Source: Helicobacter sp. 12S02232-10 (GTDB taxonomy: Bacteria > Campylobacterota > Campylobacteria > Campylobacterales > Helicobacteraceae). From it: a stretch of DNA of 64,000 bases. Made by a program: the position numbers and the translations under genes. The notes under the pieces are model-generated. The model was not told the origin of the DNA. It made no database searches and saw only the letters and a program-made list of their open reading frames with translations. Below, piece after piece: positions 24,898 through 33,845 of this stretch (position 1 is its first letter; each line of letters opens with the position of its first letter). The stretch is taken from NCBI RefSeq assembly GCF_002272895.1, contig NZ_MLAQ01000004.1, positions 1-64,000 on the forward strand. Reading direction: 5' to 3'.

Positions 24898-27235
24898 ATA
24901 ACTCTTCTTGAGGGAAGAGCAAAGCAGTTTTTATTTTATATGCCCCCCCCCCCTTACGAGAAATTTTATCGCTATGGATAAAATCTGCTAAGATTTGTAC
25001 AATTTTTTGACTTGAATGCCCATCTCCATAAGGATTTTTTATCTTTGCAATTTTGTCATATAGCTTTGAATCATTTAAGAGTTTAAAAGATTCTTCAAAG
25101 ATTTTTAAGCTATTTGTCCCTACCAATTTTAATGTGCCCGCTTCAACCCCTTCAATTCTTTCGGTTGTATCACGCAAGACCAAAACTGGCTTACCAAGAC
25201 TAGGCGCTTCTTCTTGAATGCCACCACTATCAGTAAGGATAAGATCACAGCGATTTAAGAGATTGTGAAAATCAACTACGTCCAAAGGAGGAATGATTTT
25301 GATATTTTTTAAGTCGTTTAAAATTTTTTTTGCAATTTTTTGAATGATAGGGTTAGGATGAATGGGGTAGATGATTTTTAGGTTTGGCATTGCTTCAAGA
25401 AGCATTTTAACAGCCTTAAAAATATTTTCTAAGCCTTGCGGGATATTCTCTCTTCTATGTGCAGTTAAGACAATAAGCTTATCCTTTCCAATCCACTCAA
25501 AAATCAAAGAATGATAGTCTTTTTTAATAGTTGTTTTTAGAGCATCAATGGCCGTATTTCCTACGACAAAGATATCTTGAGGATTTTTTTGTTCATTGAT
25601 AAGATTTTGCCTGCTTAATGGGGTAGGGGCAAAGTGTAAGTTTGTGATTAAACTGATTGCTTGGCGATTAAATTCCTCAGGGAAGGGGGCTTTAATATTA
25701 TAAGTGCGTAATCCTGCTTCAATGTGTCCTATAGGTATCTGGTGATAAAAGCAAGCTAGGCTTGAAGCAAATGAGGTTGAGGTATCTCCGTGAACCAAGA
25801 CAATATTTGGCTTAAAGTTTTGAAAAATCTGCTCAAGGGCTGTGAGAATTTTTATGGTAACAGACTGAGGAGTTTGATTTTTGGTGGCAATGCAAAGATT
25901 ATAATCTTCTTTAAGTTTAAAAATTTTAAGTATTGGATTGACCATATCTTTATGTTGGCCACTTAAAATCACAATCGTGTCAAAACTTTGATTCTGCTTG
26001 AGTTCTTTGATAAGTGGACACATTTTGATTGCTTCGGGTCTAGTTCCAAAAATTGCACAAATAATAGGTTTTTTAAAAAAATTAGGAGAAAAACTTTGAT
26101 AGATAGAAAAAAGTCTTTGCTCCATTACTTCCCAAGAATAAAATTCTTTATAGATTTTTTTTCTTCTAACTGCTTTTTCCTCATTATCAGTTTTACAACA
26201 TTCTCTTATGGCAGTTTCTAAATTTTGCATAGAAAATTCGATGACCTCTCCGATTTGATATTTTTGAATGATTTGACTCATTCCTGTATTCTTAATCATC
26301 ACGGTAGGTTTCCCAAGGAATAGCGATTCGTAAAATTTATTAGGTGCAGCAAATTGATGATTTTTTATAGTTGGTTCATAGAGTGCTGGTATTACATCGC
26401 ATTTTTGTTCCAATTCTAATGTAACTTCATAAGAAATCTTTCCATAAAACAGAATATTTGAATATTTTTGGGCGTATTGTTTTATTTTGGACTCTAAAAC
26501 TCCAAATCCTGCAATATGGAGTTCAAAATCTTTATTGCAAGCAACCATTTCAAGAAGCTCTGATAGATAACGACCTTCTTGAAATATACCAACATAGGCA
26601 ATTTTGATTTTATTAGCATTTAATTTGCCAAGAGTGTCTTGATGTTTAAAATCAGAAGGTGAATTATGAATAATAACAAGTTTTTTTGGCTTTGCAGGCA
26701 ATATCTGAACTTGTCTTTCTTCAGAACAGAGGATGCATACTTCGGCTTTATTGATAATCAAAGTATCAATTTTTTTTATTAAAAATTTAATTTTTTTTGG
26801 CACGCTGTAAGCATCAATATAATAATCAAAAATATCATAAATGAGTATTTTTTTGAAAAATATTGATGCGATAAATGCCACAAAAGCTGTATCAAAGTCA
26901 CAGGCGTGAAAACAATCAAAATTTTTGTGATTTTTGAATAAATAAAGAAATGCTTTGATTTGAAATTTTAAAAATGGAAAGACATTTTTTATTCCTCCTC
27001 CATAGCTCGCTTTTATCCCTATTTTTTCAATCAGTACATTTCCATTTTTAAGATTTTGAATTGAAATTGAATCCGTTTGACTGCCCCTATCCCAAGCTAA
27101 AATCTTGATTTGAGTGTTGGCTTTTAAGAGAGAATTAACTTCTTTTAAAACTTTAACATCGGGATTGCAGGGATTGGAGCGCATAAAAAGGATTCTGAGA
27201 GGTTTTTGAGCAGAAAAGAGAGGATTTTGCATCAT
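24887..27235 (-). CDS. Fusion of a GT4 glycosyltransferase and a WecB-type UDP-GlcNAc 2-epimerase
   Basis: A 782-residue protein. Residues 1 to about 385 are a GT4-like transferase (RILFMRSNPCNPDVKVLKEV, AYVGIFQEGRYLSELLEMV, AAPNKFYESLFLGKPTVMI). From about 393 to 765 it is a complete WecB epimerase (FGTRPEAIKMCPLIKEL, SGQHKDMVNPIL, HGDTSTSFASSLA, GHIEAGLRTYN, LTDSGGIQEEAPSLG), which makes UDP-ManNAc. The two are usually separate proteins; fused, the epimerase could feed its product to the transferase. A C11 tract at 24943 lies behind the epimerase core and decides whether the frame stops early or reaches the start of the next gene. The start overlaps the upstream stop. Confidence 0.88.
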   Translation of the reverse strand: MMQNPLFSAQKPLRILFMRSNPCNPDVKVLKEVNSLLKANTQIKILAWDRGSQTDSISIQNLKNGNVLIEKIGIKASYGGGIKNVFPFLKFQIKAFLYLFKNHKNFDCFHACDFDTAFVAFIASIFFKKILIYDIFDYYIDAYSVPKKIKFLIKKIDTLIINKAEVCILCSEERQVQILPAKPKKLVIIHNSPSDFKHQDTLGKLNANKIKIAYVGIFQEGRYLSELLEMVACNKDFELHIAGFGVLESKIKQYAQKYSNILFYGKISYEVTLELEQKCDVIPALYEPTIKNHQFAAPNKFYESLFLGKPTVMIKNTGMSQIIQKYQIGEVIEFSMQNLETAIRECCKTDNEEKAVRRKKIYKEFYSWEVMEQRLFSIYQSFSPNFFKKPIICAIFGTRPEAIKMCPLIKELKQNQSFDTIVILSGQHKDMVNPILKIFKLKEDYNLCIATKNQTPQSVTIKILTALEQIFQNFKPNIVLVHGDTSTSFASSLACFYHQIPIGHIEAGLRTYNIKAPFPEEFNRQAISLITNLHFAPTPLSRQNLINEQKNPQDIFVVGNTAIDALKTTIKKDYHSLIFEWIGKDKLIVLTAHRRENIPQGLENIFKAVKMLLEAMPNLKIIYPIHPNPIIQKIAKKILNDLKNIKIIPPLDVVDFHNLLNRCDLILTDSGGIQEEAPSLGKPVLVLRDTTERIEGVEAGTLKLVGTNSLKIFEESFKLLNDSKLYDKIAKIKNPYGDGHSSQKIVQILADFIHSDKISRKGGGAYKIKTALLFPQEELYAA
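24943..24953. repeat. Poly-C tract (C11), end of the GT4-epimerase fusion gene
   Basis: Eleven C (G in the coding strand) after the conserved epimerase end. At 11, the frame continues for 22 codons (AYKIKTALLF and on) to a stop overlapping the next start. At 10 or 12 it meets TAA within five codons. Confidence 0.9.
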
Positions 27236-28068
27236 TGCTTTTTTGCACCAAATTTTACCCTTGCAAAATTTCTGTATTTTTTAGGCAAGAGGTTGCGTAA
27301 AATTGTTCGTGGAATATTCCAAAATATATATTTCGTTCCAAGCATAATAGGATAAAGTTTATTGTATTTGTAACCGATTGTGCAGAATTCTGAAAATATT
27401 TTCCAAGATAAAGAACTTGAAATGCCTTCTAGATTGAAATCGCAAACCACGATTTCAAATTTTTGAAATTTATGACCAAGATGATAGATTTTTGTAAAAA
27501 AATCTGAATCAGCAGCAATTTTAAATCGAGTATCATAAGGATAAATTTTTTGGATTTTAGTATTAATAAATGCAGATTGGTGGTTGAGATTGAAACGATG
27601 ATGGCATTTATAATTGTTTGGTGCGCTTTTTACAATTTTGGAATGTTTTGTGTCAAAAATAATCCGCACATCTCCATAAAACACGCTTATTTTTTTATCA
27701 GATAATTTTTGATATTCTCTAAATATTTCTTCTATAGTAGTATTTTTATGAAAAATATCCCCACTATTCATAAAATTACACCATTCGCCATTGGCAAACT
27801 TCATTGCTTTGTTCATTGCATCATAAACACCTTTATCTTTTTCGCTGACAAATTTTGTAATAGAGTGTTTGAAACAGGCAGGCTTGGTATCTATATAGTT
27901 CTGAATTATTTCTTTTGTGCCATCAGTGCTGTCTCCATCAATAATAATGTATTCTATGTTTGGATAGGTTTGTGAAAGAATTGATTCAATGGTTTGAGCT
28001 ATATGAGCAATATCATTATAAACGACGGTGATAATTGAAACCTTGATGAATTCTTCAGTTTTAGGCAT
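27232..28068 (-). CDS. Family 2 glycosyltransferase
   Basis: About 278 residues: VSIITVVYNDIAHIAQTIES, then IEYIIIDGDSTDGTKEII and the region GDVRIIFDTK. This is the compact GT2 type (WcaA-like) common in surface polysaccharide loci. The ATG at 28068 (MPKTEEFIKV) is chosen because the conserved domain starts there; the frame above it overlaps the preceding gene. The stop overlaps the ATGATG of the following fusion gene. Donor sugar unknown. Confidence 0.85.
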   Translation of the reverse strand: MPKTEEFIKVSIITVVYNDIAHIAQTIESILSQTYPNIEYIIIDGDSTDGTKEIIQNYIDTKPACFKHSITKFVSEKDKGVYDAMNKAMKFANGEWCNFMNSGDIFHKNTTIEEIFREYQKLSDKKISVFYGDVRIIFDTKHSKIVKSAPNNYKCHHRFNLNHQSAFINTKIQKIYPYDTRFKIAADSDFFTKIYHLGHKFQKFEIVVCDFNLEGISSSLSWKIFSEFCTIGYKYNKLYPIMLGTKYIFWNIPRTILRNLLPKKYRNFARVKFGAKKQ

Positions 28069-28123
28069 ATTTTTTGATCCGGATAAATATCTTGAATTTT
28101 GTGCATTATAGCATAATTTGGTG

Positions 28124-29302
28124 CTATTGCTCTTTGAGGAGATTATCAATAATCAGATAGAGCATTTCAGGAGTGATCTCATTGATATTAAGTTTGCTTT
28201 GGTAATTCGGCTGATTAAAGGTTTGACTATGATATCTTATCTCTCCTTTGAGGCTAGGATGTAAGATGAGATGATAATTGGTGTAAAAATTTGGTGGAGT
28301 AAAGCGAGATAGGTGGTTGCCATTTGAGATTGTAATGCAGGGAGTATTTAGAGCAGTTGCCAGATGGGGTGCAGAGGTTTCATTAGAGATTAACATATTG
28401 CTATAATTGATGATTGCCCCTAATTCTAAAAGTGTGATTTTCCCTACGAGATTATGAATTTTGAGTTTTGAAAGATTAGGAATTCCAGATTCAATTATTT
28501 TTGCATTTTGTATATCTTCTTTACCTGAACATAAGACAATATGATGATGGTATTTTTTGATGATATAGCAAGCAATGTTGGAAAAATTTTTTATATCCCA
28601 TTTTCTAAATTCCATACCTGCACCGATAAAAAGCACAATATAGGGTGATGAAATCTTGAAGGTTTGTTTAAGAAAATTAAAAGAGGGCAAATCGTTAGGA
28701 TTTATAGAAAGCTTGATTTCAATTTTTGTTTTTAATAAATGCTCAAAAAATTCCCTATTTCTATCAAATTCAAATAAAATTTCGTTTTTATTTGGGAGCA
28801 AGCGATTAAAAATTTTATCGGCTTTTTGTTTGGATTTTAAAGTAGTATTGGAACAATCACCTTGAGGAGCTATTTTTTCTCTTGCACGGATAATTTTTGA
28901 TAAGAAAATGTCTGTATGCAGATCTCTAGAGTAGATGGGGTCGAGTAGGTAATCATAAGTTATCTTGGTAACAGAGGCAATAAATTTTGCTCTATAAAAA
29001 GGATTTTTAAGAAAAGCATTCCTATCAAACCAGATAAACTGATCAATAAACTTGCCGTCTAAGTGCAAGGCAAAATCTTGATAAATACTATTTCCCAAAA
29101 AAGTGATTTGATAATTGGGATAAAATTTTTTTAAGACTTCTAAAAAATTTCGAAATAAAATATAGTCTCCAATAGCATCAGTTCGAATGATAATCAAGGA
29201 TTGGGGATTAAATTTTGGCGCAGTATGGCAGGCGCAAGAATCTATAATTGAAAATATTAAATTTCTGATTTTCTTTAAAATTTTTTTAAAGAAAGTTTTC
29301 AT
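28124..29302 (-). CDS. Family 9 glycosyltransferase (heptosyltransferase-like)
   Basis: A 392-residue GT9 protein: LIIIRTDAIGDYILFRNFLE near residue 36 is the characteristic N-terminal motif, and IVLFIGAGMEFRKW and ISNETSAPHLATALNTPCI are the donor-site region. GT9 enzymes usually transfer ADP-heptose to LPS core, though surface-glycan loci contain GT9 members with other donors. Its ATG overlaps the stop of the preceding GT4 gene by four bases, but only if the upstream poly-G tract is in the right frame. Confidence 0.85.
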   Translation of the reverse strand: MKTFFKKILKKIRNLIFSIIDSCACHTAPKFNPQSLIIIRTDAIGDYILFRNFLEVLKKFYPNYQITFLGNSIYQDFALHLDGKFIDQFIWFDRNAFLKNPFYRAKFIASVTKITYDYLLDPIYSRDLHTDIFLSKIIRAREKIAPQGDCSNTTLKSKQKADKIFNRLLPNKNEILFEFDRNREFFEHLLKTKIEIKLSINPNDLPSFNFLKQTFKISSPYIVLFIGAGMEFRKWDIKNFSNIACYIIKKYHHHIVLCSGKEDIQNAKIIESGIPNLSKLKIHNLVGKITLLELGAIINYSNMLISNETSAPHLATALNTPCITISNGNHLSRFTPPNFYTNYHLILHPSLKGEIRYHSQTFNQPNYQSKLNINEITPEMLYLIIDNLLKEQ

Positions 29303-30672
29303 CGACTTTCTTTGATATTTCGGGCAATTAAAAAACTATAGATATGGAGTAGATAGAGATAAGAAAGAAAACTATAGAGGATTAAAGTTTGTTTGCCCCC
29401 CCCCCCTCCTAAGATATCTTCATAAGCTTTAATATACATTTTAGCAACTAATGAAGATTCAAAATGTTCTAAAACTTTTTTTCGTGCATTTTGACTGATT
29501 AATTTATAGGAAGCAGGAGAAAGATTTAAAATCCATTCAATGCCTTTGGCCAAATCATTGCAGTCAAATTTTTTTGCTAAGTAACCATTTTTTTGGTGTT
29601 CTATCATATCAGAATTTCCTCCTGTATCAAAAGCCACTACGGGTGTGCCACAAGATAAGGATTCCATAATTGTATTGCTTAGGTTTTCTGCCAAACTTGG
29701 CACAATAACTATATCTGCAGCGTTATAAATTAATTTTAAACTGATATCATCGTGGAGATAGCCCAAATAATGAGTTTCGATTGTTTCGTTATCTTTTGAA
29801 TCGTTTGTTCCATTTTTGCTTGCTCCAAAAATAATCGTTCTAATTTCTTGTTTGTTTTTTAAAATTTTGAGAGCTTCTTTAAGTTGCACATAACCTTTTC
29901 TACCGATTGCAGTGGCATTAATCGCTCCAAATACAATGGTTTTTTTAGAATTAGAAAGCTTTAAGATTTCAAGTGCAATATCTTTGTTTATTGGGCAATA
30001 AAGTTCAGTATTGATGGGATTGGGAAGATTGATAATTTTTTTATTTTTTAAAAGAGCAGAATTTTTTGCACATTGGGAGATCCAATGGCTGAGACCATTG
30101 ATAGTTAGATTGAGATTTTTATAAGTTTTATTTTTTGTCTCAAAAGTGTGGTAGCTCAAATCAAAGGAAAATTTTGAATCCAATAATGGGCATTTTTTGC
30201 AGTGATTGCCAACCTGTATGCAAGTCGTTGGTACTATGTGACAGCCGCCTGTATATGCGTTGGCATCGTGCAAACTCCAAATGAGTGGGGCTTTGATTTT
30301 TTTTAAATCTTTGATATTGAAAAAACCATTATTAATCCAATGTAGATGAACAATATCAGGATTGATTTTTTCAATAGCCTTGAGTAAAACATTGTTACTT
30401 AAACCATTGGCAGAGAATATGTCTTTATGCCTTTTAGGATAAAATAACAAAGGTAAGGAGGCTATTAAAGGACGGAGTTTTTCCATTATTTTTTGTGGTT
30501 TTGTTTTTGCAAGGCGTAAAACATTTATTGAATCGCTACTTTTATCTTGGACAAGCATAATTGATTCTATGGGTTTATTTAATTCAGATAGGGCAAGGAG
30601 GCTTAAATGTAGCCTTAAGGCTGCTCTTCCTGCTCCGCCAAAATCTTGGGATACTAAATGTAATATTTTCAA
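29299..30672 (-). CDS. GT4 glycosyltransferase with a frame-dependent hydrophobic tail
   Basis: About 457 residues: ILHLVSQDFGGAGRAALRLH at the start, IVHLHWINNG, a cysteine-containing insert (GNHCKKCPLL) and the donor motif SLAENLSNTIMESLSCGTPV. The family end is near YEDIL; a C11 tract follows, then KQTLILYSFLSYLYLLHIYS and further residues, a hydrophobic tail not expected in the family. The tail is read only in the present tract length and ends overlapping the next gene. TTG at 30672 is preferred as start: it overlaps the upstream stop as TTGA and the domain begins there. Confidence 0.85.
   Translation of the reverse strand: MKILHLVSQDFGGAGRAALRLHLSLLALSELNKPIESIMLVQDKSSDSINVLRLAKTKPQKIMEKLRPLIASLPLLFYPKRHKDIFSANGLSNNVLLKAIEKINPDIVHLHWINNGFFNIKDLKKIKAPLIWSLHDANAYTGGCHIVPTTCIQVGNHCKKCPLLDSKFSFDLSYHTFETKNKTYKNLNLTINGLSHWISQCAKNSALLKNKKIINLPNPINTELYCPINKDIALEILKLSNSKKTIVFGAINATAIGRKGYVQLKEALKILKNKQEIRTIIFGASKNGTNDSKDNETIETHYLGYLHDDISLKLIYNAADIVIVPSLAENLSNTIMESLSCGTPVVAFDTGGNSDMIEHQKNGYLAKKFDCNDLAKGIEWILNLSPASYKLISQNARKKVLEHFESSLVAKMYIKAYEDILGGGGGKQTLILYSFLSYLYLLHIYSFLIARNIKESR
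29396..29406. repeat. Poly-C tract (C11), end of the GT4 gene
   Basis: Eleven C directly after the conserved domain end. The present length adds a hydrophobic tail of about 30 residues ending in ATGA with the GT9 gene. One base fewer gives ANKL and a stop; one base more stops after about eight codons. Confidence 0.9.
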
Positions 30673-31655
30673 TAAGATTTCCAAAATTTTTTGCGAGGAA
30701 AGATAATTTTTTCAATTTGTTTTTTAAGAAATCTTAAGGGTCGATAAAGATAAATTTTTTTTAAAAATGGTTCTAAAAAATCTCTGCGAAAAGAATAAAA
30801 AACTTTATGATGCATTTTGCCTATAGTTGTATCATAGGGTAAATTTTTAGTCAGACTTGGGTAAAAATCCATCGCAAGTACTTGGTTTTGCAATTCTATA
30901 TCTTCAACGCAATGCTCGCCTCTTCCATCGTGACCTCTATTGACAGACAAAGGTTCAATAGGAAATAATGTATAACGCTTGGATTTTAGCATATTGTAGC
31001 AGATGATCGCATCACCATATTTTTTTTTCTTATTGAGCATATCAAGTAAAATTGGGAGCATATGAGTGGAGATATTATTAAAAGCTTTTATTTGCTCTTT
31101 GTCCTTAAGAAATGAATCAACATCTTTTAACTCCCAATCAATGCTTTCATATCTGTCTTTCCAGATCGCACTTCCCCAGGGTGAGTAAATTTTAAGCAAA
31201 AATACATCGTAGGGATATTCTTTTGGTATTTTAATTTTATGGTGTCTGTGCGAAGCAATTGAAATAATTCTTTGATCATCTTTATAAAATTCTAGGGCAT
31301 TATTCATATATTCTAAAAATCGATTGGAAACTAATATATCATCTTCAAAGAAAATAACCTTATCATATTTGCTAAATAGATATTTCATTGCATCTTGGGC
31401 GGAATTAAAACTACCTTTGTTATGATCCCAAAAAATCCCCTCTACCTTTTGAAATCCTTTAATATTTTTAATATATTCCCTGATTTGCGAAATTATTTTT
31501 TTATGCTCTTCTTGATATGCATAATCTGAGACGATATAAAGATCGGTTTTGTTGCACTCATTGTTTGTTTTTAATGATGCGATTGCATTTTGAAGGCAAT
31601 CAAGCCTATCATAAACAGTGATAAGAACAGGGGCAAGCGAGCTCAATTTCTTCAA
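30669..31655 (-). CDS. Glycosyltransferase, GNT-I/GT2-like
   Basis: A 328-residue protein with a GT-A fold pattern: APVLITVYDRLDCLQNAIAS at the start, YIVSDYAYQEE near residue 40, KVIFFEDDILVSNRFLEYMN near 100 with the metal-binding EDD, and YSPWGSAIWKDRY near 163. This resembles bacterial proteins similar to GNT-I-type N-acetylglucosaminyltransferases. The C-terminus is strongly basic and probably sits on the membrane. It is the most upstream gene of the group that ends with the ManNAc3NAcA genes. The sugar transferred is unknown. Confidence 0.75.
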   Translation of the reverse strand: MKKLSSLAPVLITVYDRLDCLQNAIASLKTNNECNKTDLYIVSDYAYQEEHKKIISQIREYIKNIKGFQKVEGIFWDHNKGSFNSAQDAMKYLFSKYDKVIFFEDDILVSNRFLEYMNNALEFYKDDQRIISIASHRHHKIKIPKEYPYDVFLLKIYSPWGSAIWKDRYESIDWELKDVDSFLKDKEQIKAFNNISTHMLPILLDMLNKKKKYGDAIICYNMLKSKRYTLFPIEPLSVNRGHDGRGEHCVEDIELQNQVLAMDFYPSLTKNLPYDTTIGKMHHKVFYSFRRDFLEPFLKKIYLYRPLRFLKKQIEKIIFPRKKFWKSY

Positions 31656-31693
31656 ACCTTTTCTTAAAAATAATGAATGGAAATTATAGCATA

Positions 31694-32506
31694 TCAGGAA
31701 TGAAAGTCGCGATAAATCTTCCCATTTATTTGGTCTTTAGAGAAGGCAATAAAATAATTATTCCTGAGATCGGGCTTGTTATAGGATAGAATCTTTTTTG
31801 TTTCTATATCTAAGATGATTCCCCCGCTTTCAGAGAGAATAATATCGCTTGCTGCAGTATCCCATTCTTTTGTACCATTGAATCTTGGGTAGATATCAGC
31901 CTTTTTTGAAGCAAGAGCACATAGCTTAAGTGATGAACCTAATTTAAGGGTTTCAAGATTGTAGCGCTGAATGAATTCTTGGGTTTCTTTAGTATTGTGA
32001 AAATTGCTTATGCAAGCGATAGGCTTTCTTGAATTGTTTGCATTGAAGCAGTTTAAAGAAATAGAATTATCTGGATTAAATGTTTCTTGTATTTGACAAA
32101 AATAAGCACCATTGTTTTTGGTTGCATAATAGAGTTCTTTAAGAGCTGGGGCATAGACAACACCAAGAATAGGGAGATTGTTTTTTAAAAGTGCGATATT
32201 AACAGTAAAACCATCGTTTTGAGCTAGAAAATCTTTAGTGCCATCAAGGGGATCTAAAAGCCATAAAAATGGCAAATCTTTTCTATCTTGATATTCCATA
32301 GGATCCTCTTCAGAGCAGACAGGCGCATAATTCATTTTTTGGAGTTCGTGAGTAAGAAAATAATGCGATTGTAAATCTGCTTGACTCAAGGGAGTTCCAT
32401 CTTTTTTAAGTTCAAAGTGTGTATTTTTATAATATTTTAGGATAATTTTACCTGCTTGTAGAGCTAATTCAATAACTGAATATAAAAAATCTTGTTTTAT
32501 AAGCAT
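31694..32506 (-). CDS. cysQ: CysQ-like 3'(2'),5'-bisphosphate nucleotidase
   Basis: About 270 residues of the inositol monophosphatase superfamily: CSEEDP (near residue 70), WLLDPLDGTKDF (near 89) and EWDTAASDIILSESGG (near 212) supply the metal-binding acids. CysQ removes the 3'-phosphate from PAP. Here it is the last gene of the MeOPN group, whose CysC-like kinase makes a 3'-phosphorylated cytidine donor; transfer of MeOPN would release a 3',5'-bisphosphate cytidine, so recycling of that by-product is a plausible role. The ATG at 32506 overlaps the end of the cytidylyltransferase gene by 10 bases. Confidence 0.82.
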   Translation of the reverse strand: MLIKQDFLYSVIELALQAGKIILKYYKNTHFELKKDGTPLSQADLQSHYFLTHELQKMNYAPVCSEEDPMEYQDRKDLPFLWLLDPLDGTKDFLAQNDGFTVNIALLKNNLPILGVVYAPALKELYYATKNNGAYFCQIQETFNPDNSISLNCFNANNSRKPIACISNFHNTKETQEFIQRYNLETLKLGSSLKLCALASKKADIYPRFNGTKEWDTAASDIILSESGGIILDIETKKILSYNKPDLRNNYFIAFSKDQINGKIYRDFHS

Positions 32507-33249
32507 ACTTTTAAATCTTCCAAAACGTCTATTTCTGTCCAACCTCTGTGGATAAAAACAGGCGAAGCATTTTGATAATTATGAATAAGGGCTTGCAAAA
32601 AACTTGTCATATACATATTGTCAAAATCTTTTCCATCATAAATGGCGTTTTTATCGAGAGTTTCATAAAAGTCAATTACAACAGATAAAAAATCATACGA
32701 AATTTTAAAAAGACCAATATATTGCCCTTGTATCTCTTGAATGGATGTTGGTTTTTTGCCGATTTCTACGATTTTATCTCCTTTGATTTTTAGTGTTTCA
32801 GCATCAATCAGAGGATCTTCAAAACGCTCTCTCCAGAGTTTTTCCCAGTCTTTATCTATAATGATTGCAAGTTCTGCTTTAAAATTTTTCAATTTTTCAA
32901 CAACATTATGTTTGTAAATAATATCTGCATAAGAAATAATTAAATCTTGTTTATCATTTACGCATTCAAGCATAAAATCTTTTGCACAAAACATTGTGGC
33001 AACCATATTGGTTACCATAAAACGATCATTGATAAAAAATCGTAGATTGTTATCTTTGAGATAATTTTGCAAAACCGGATATAAATAACCGCCTACAATA
33101 GCAATTTCTTCAATGCCATTGCATTTGAGAGCATCGAGTTCATAATCAATAATGGGCTTATTTTGGTAAGGAACCATACATTTAGGAATCGTATTTGTAA
33201 GTGGTGCTAACCTCGTACCTCTGCCTGCTGCTAAAATAAGAGCTTTCAT
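32497..33249 (-). CDS. Nucleotidyltransferase, Cj1416-like (MeOPN pathway)
   Basis: About 250 residues: MKALILAAGRGTRLAPLTN is the pyrophosphorylase signature, with PKCMVPYQNKPIIDY next. Its C. jejuni counterpart Cj1416 is known to join CTP with phosphoglutamine to give CDP-L-glutamine, the second step toward MeOPN. Order and neighbours are the same as there (1416, 1417, 1418). The ATG at 33249 overlaps the amidohydrolase stop as ATGA; the frame further up lies within that gene. Confidence 0.85.
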   Translation of the reverse strand: MKALILAAGRGTRLAPLTNTIPKCMVPYQNKPIIDYELDALKCNGIEEIAIVGGYLYPVLQNYLKDNNLRFFINDRFMVTNMVATMFCAKDFMLECVNDKQDLIISYADIIYKHNVVEKLKNFKAELAIIIDKDWEKLWRERFEDPLIDAETLKIKGDKIVEIGKKPTSIQEIQGQYIGLFKISYDFLSVVIDFYETLDKNAIYDGKDFDNMYMTSFLQALIHNYQNASPVFIHRGWTEIDVLEDLKVCL

Positions 33250-33845
33250 CTTTTGACCTCTTTTAAAAAATTTTTCCAAATCATTTGGGAAGGAAAGGTT
33301 TGCGTTTTTTCCCGTTCTATATGCCACATTATGCCAAAAATTGGCAGTGAATTGTGTTGATACGCTTCAATACTGCCATCTTTTCCAAGTGCTAGGGGAA
33401 TGAGATTTTCTCCTAGTTTTGTGATGGCAAAATTATGGTAAGAATTGACGTCATATTCGTTATTGTCTTCTAGGAGGACAATAGGGTGGGCGGGGGTGAT
33501 GTGATGATTTTTTTGACAAAGTGTAGAATCAAAAAAATGTGCAATCATTTGCGCACCTCTACAAATACCCAATAAAGGTAGTTTTTTTTTCAGGCAATGT
33601 TTAATGATTTTTGTTTCATATGCATCTCGTTTTTTATTAATGGTTTGAGGATTTAATGCATATAAATCGTTTCCGCCACTGAAAATAACGGCATTGATTT
33701 TTTCAACATATCTCTCAAAAGGAACGCTATAGCTTAAGGGTAAAAAATCAAGATCGTTGAAAAATTCTCCCCATTCGCAACTCAAGGCTTCTCGAATTTC
33801 ATAATAGCTTGGATTTTCTTCAAGTCTTTGAGTGATGCCTATCAT
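33246..33845 (-). CDS. Class I glutamine amidotransferase-like hydrolase, Cj1417-like
   Basis: A 199-residue protein with the nucleophile motif LGICRGAQMIA near residue 95 and a conserved His/Glu pair in MWHIERE near 174. In C. jejuni the counterpart hydrolyses CDP-L-glutamine to cytidine diphosphoramidate and glutamate. Both borders are ATGA overlaps with the Cj1418-like and Cj1416-like genes, so the three are produced together. The fold alone would also fit gamma-glutamyl hydrolases; the context decides. Confidence 0.87.
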   Translation of the reverse strand: MIGITQRLEENPSYYEIREALSCEWGEFFNDLDFLPLSYSVPFERYVEKINAVIFSGGNDLYALNPQTINKKRDAYETKIIKHCLKKKLPLLGICRGAQMIAHFFDSTLCQKNHHITPAHPIVLLEDNNEYDVNSYHNFAITKLGENLIPLALGKDGSIEAYQHNSLPIFGIMWHIEREKTQTFPSQMIWKNFLKEVKR

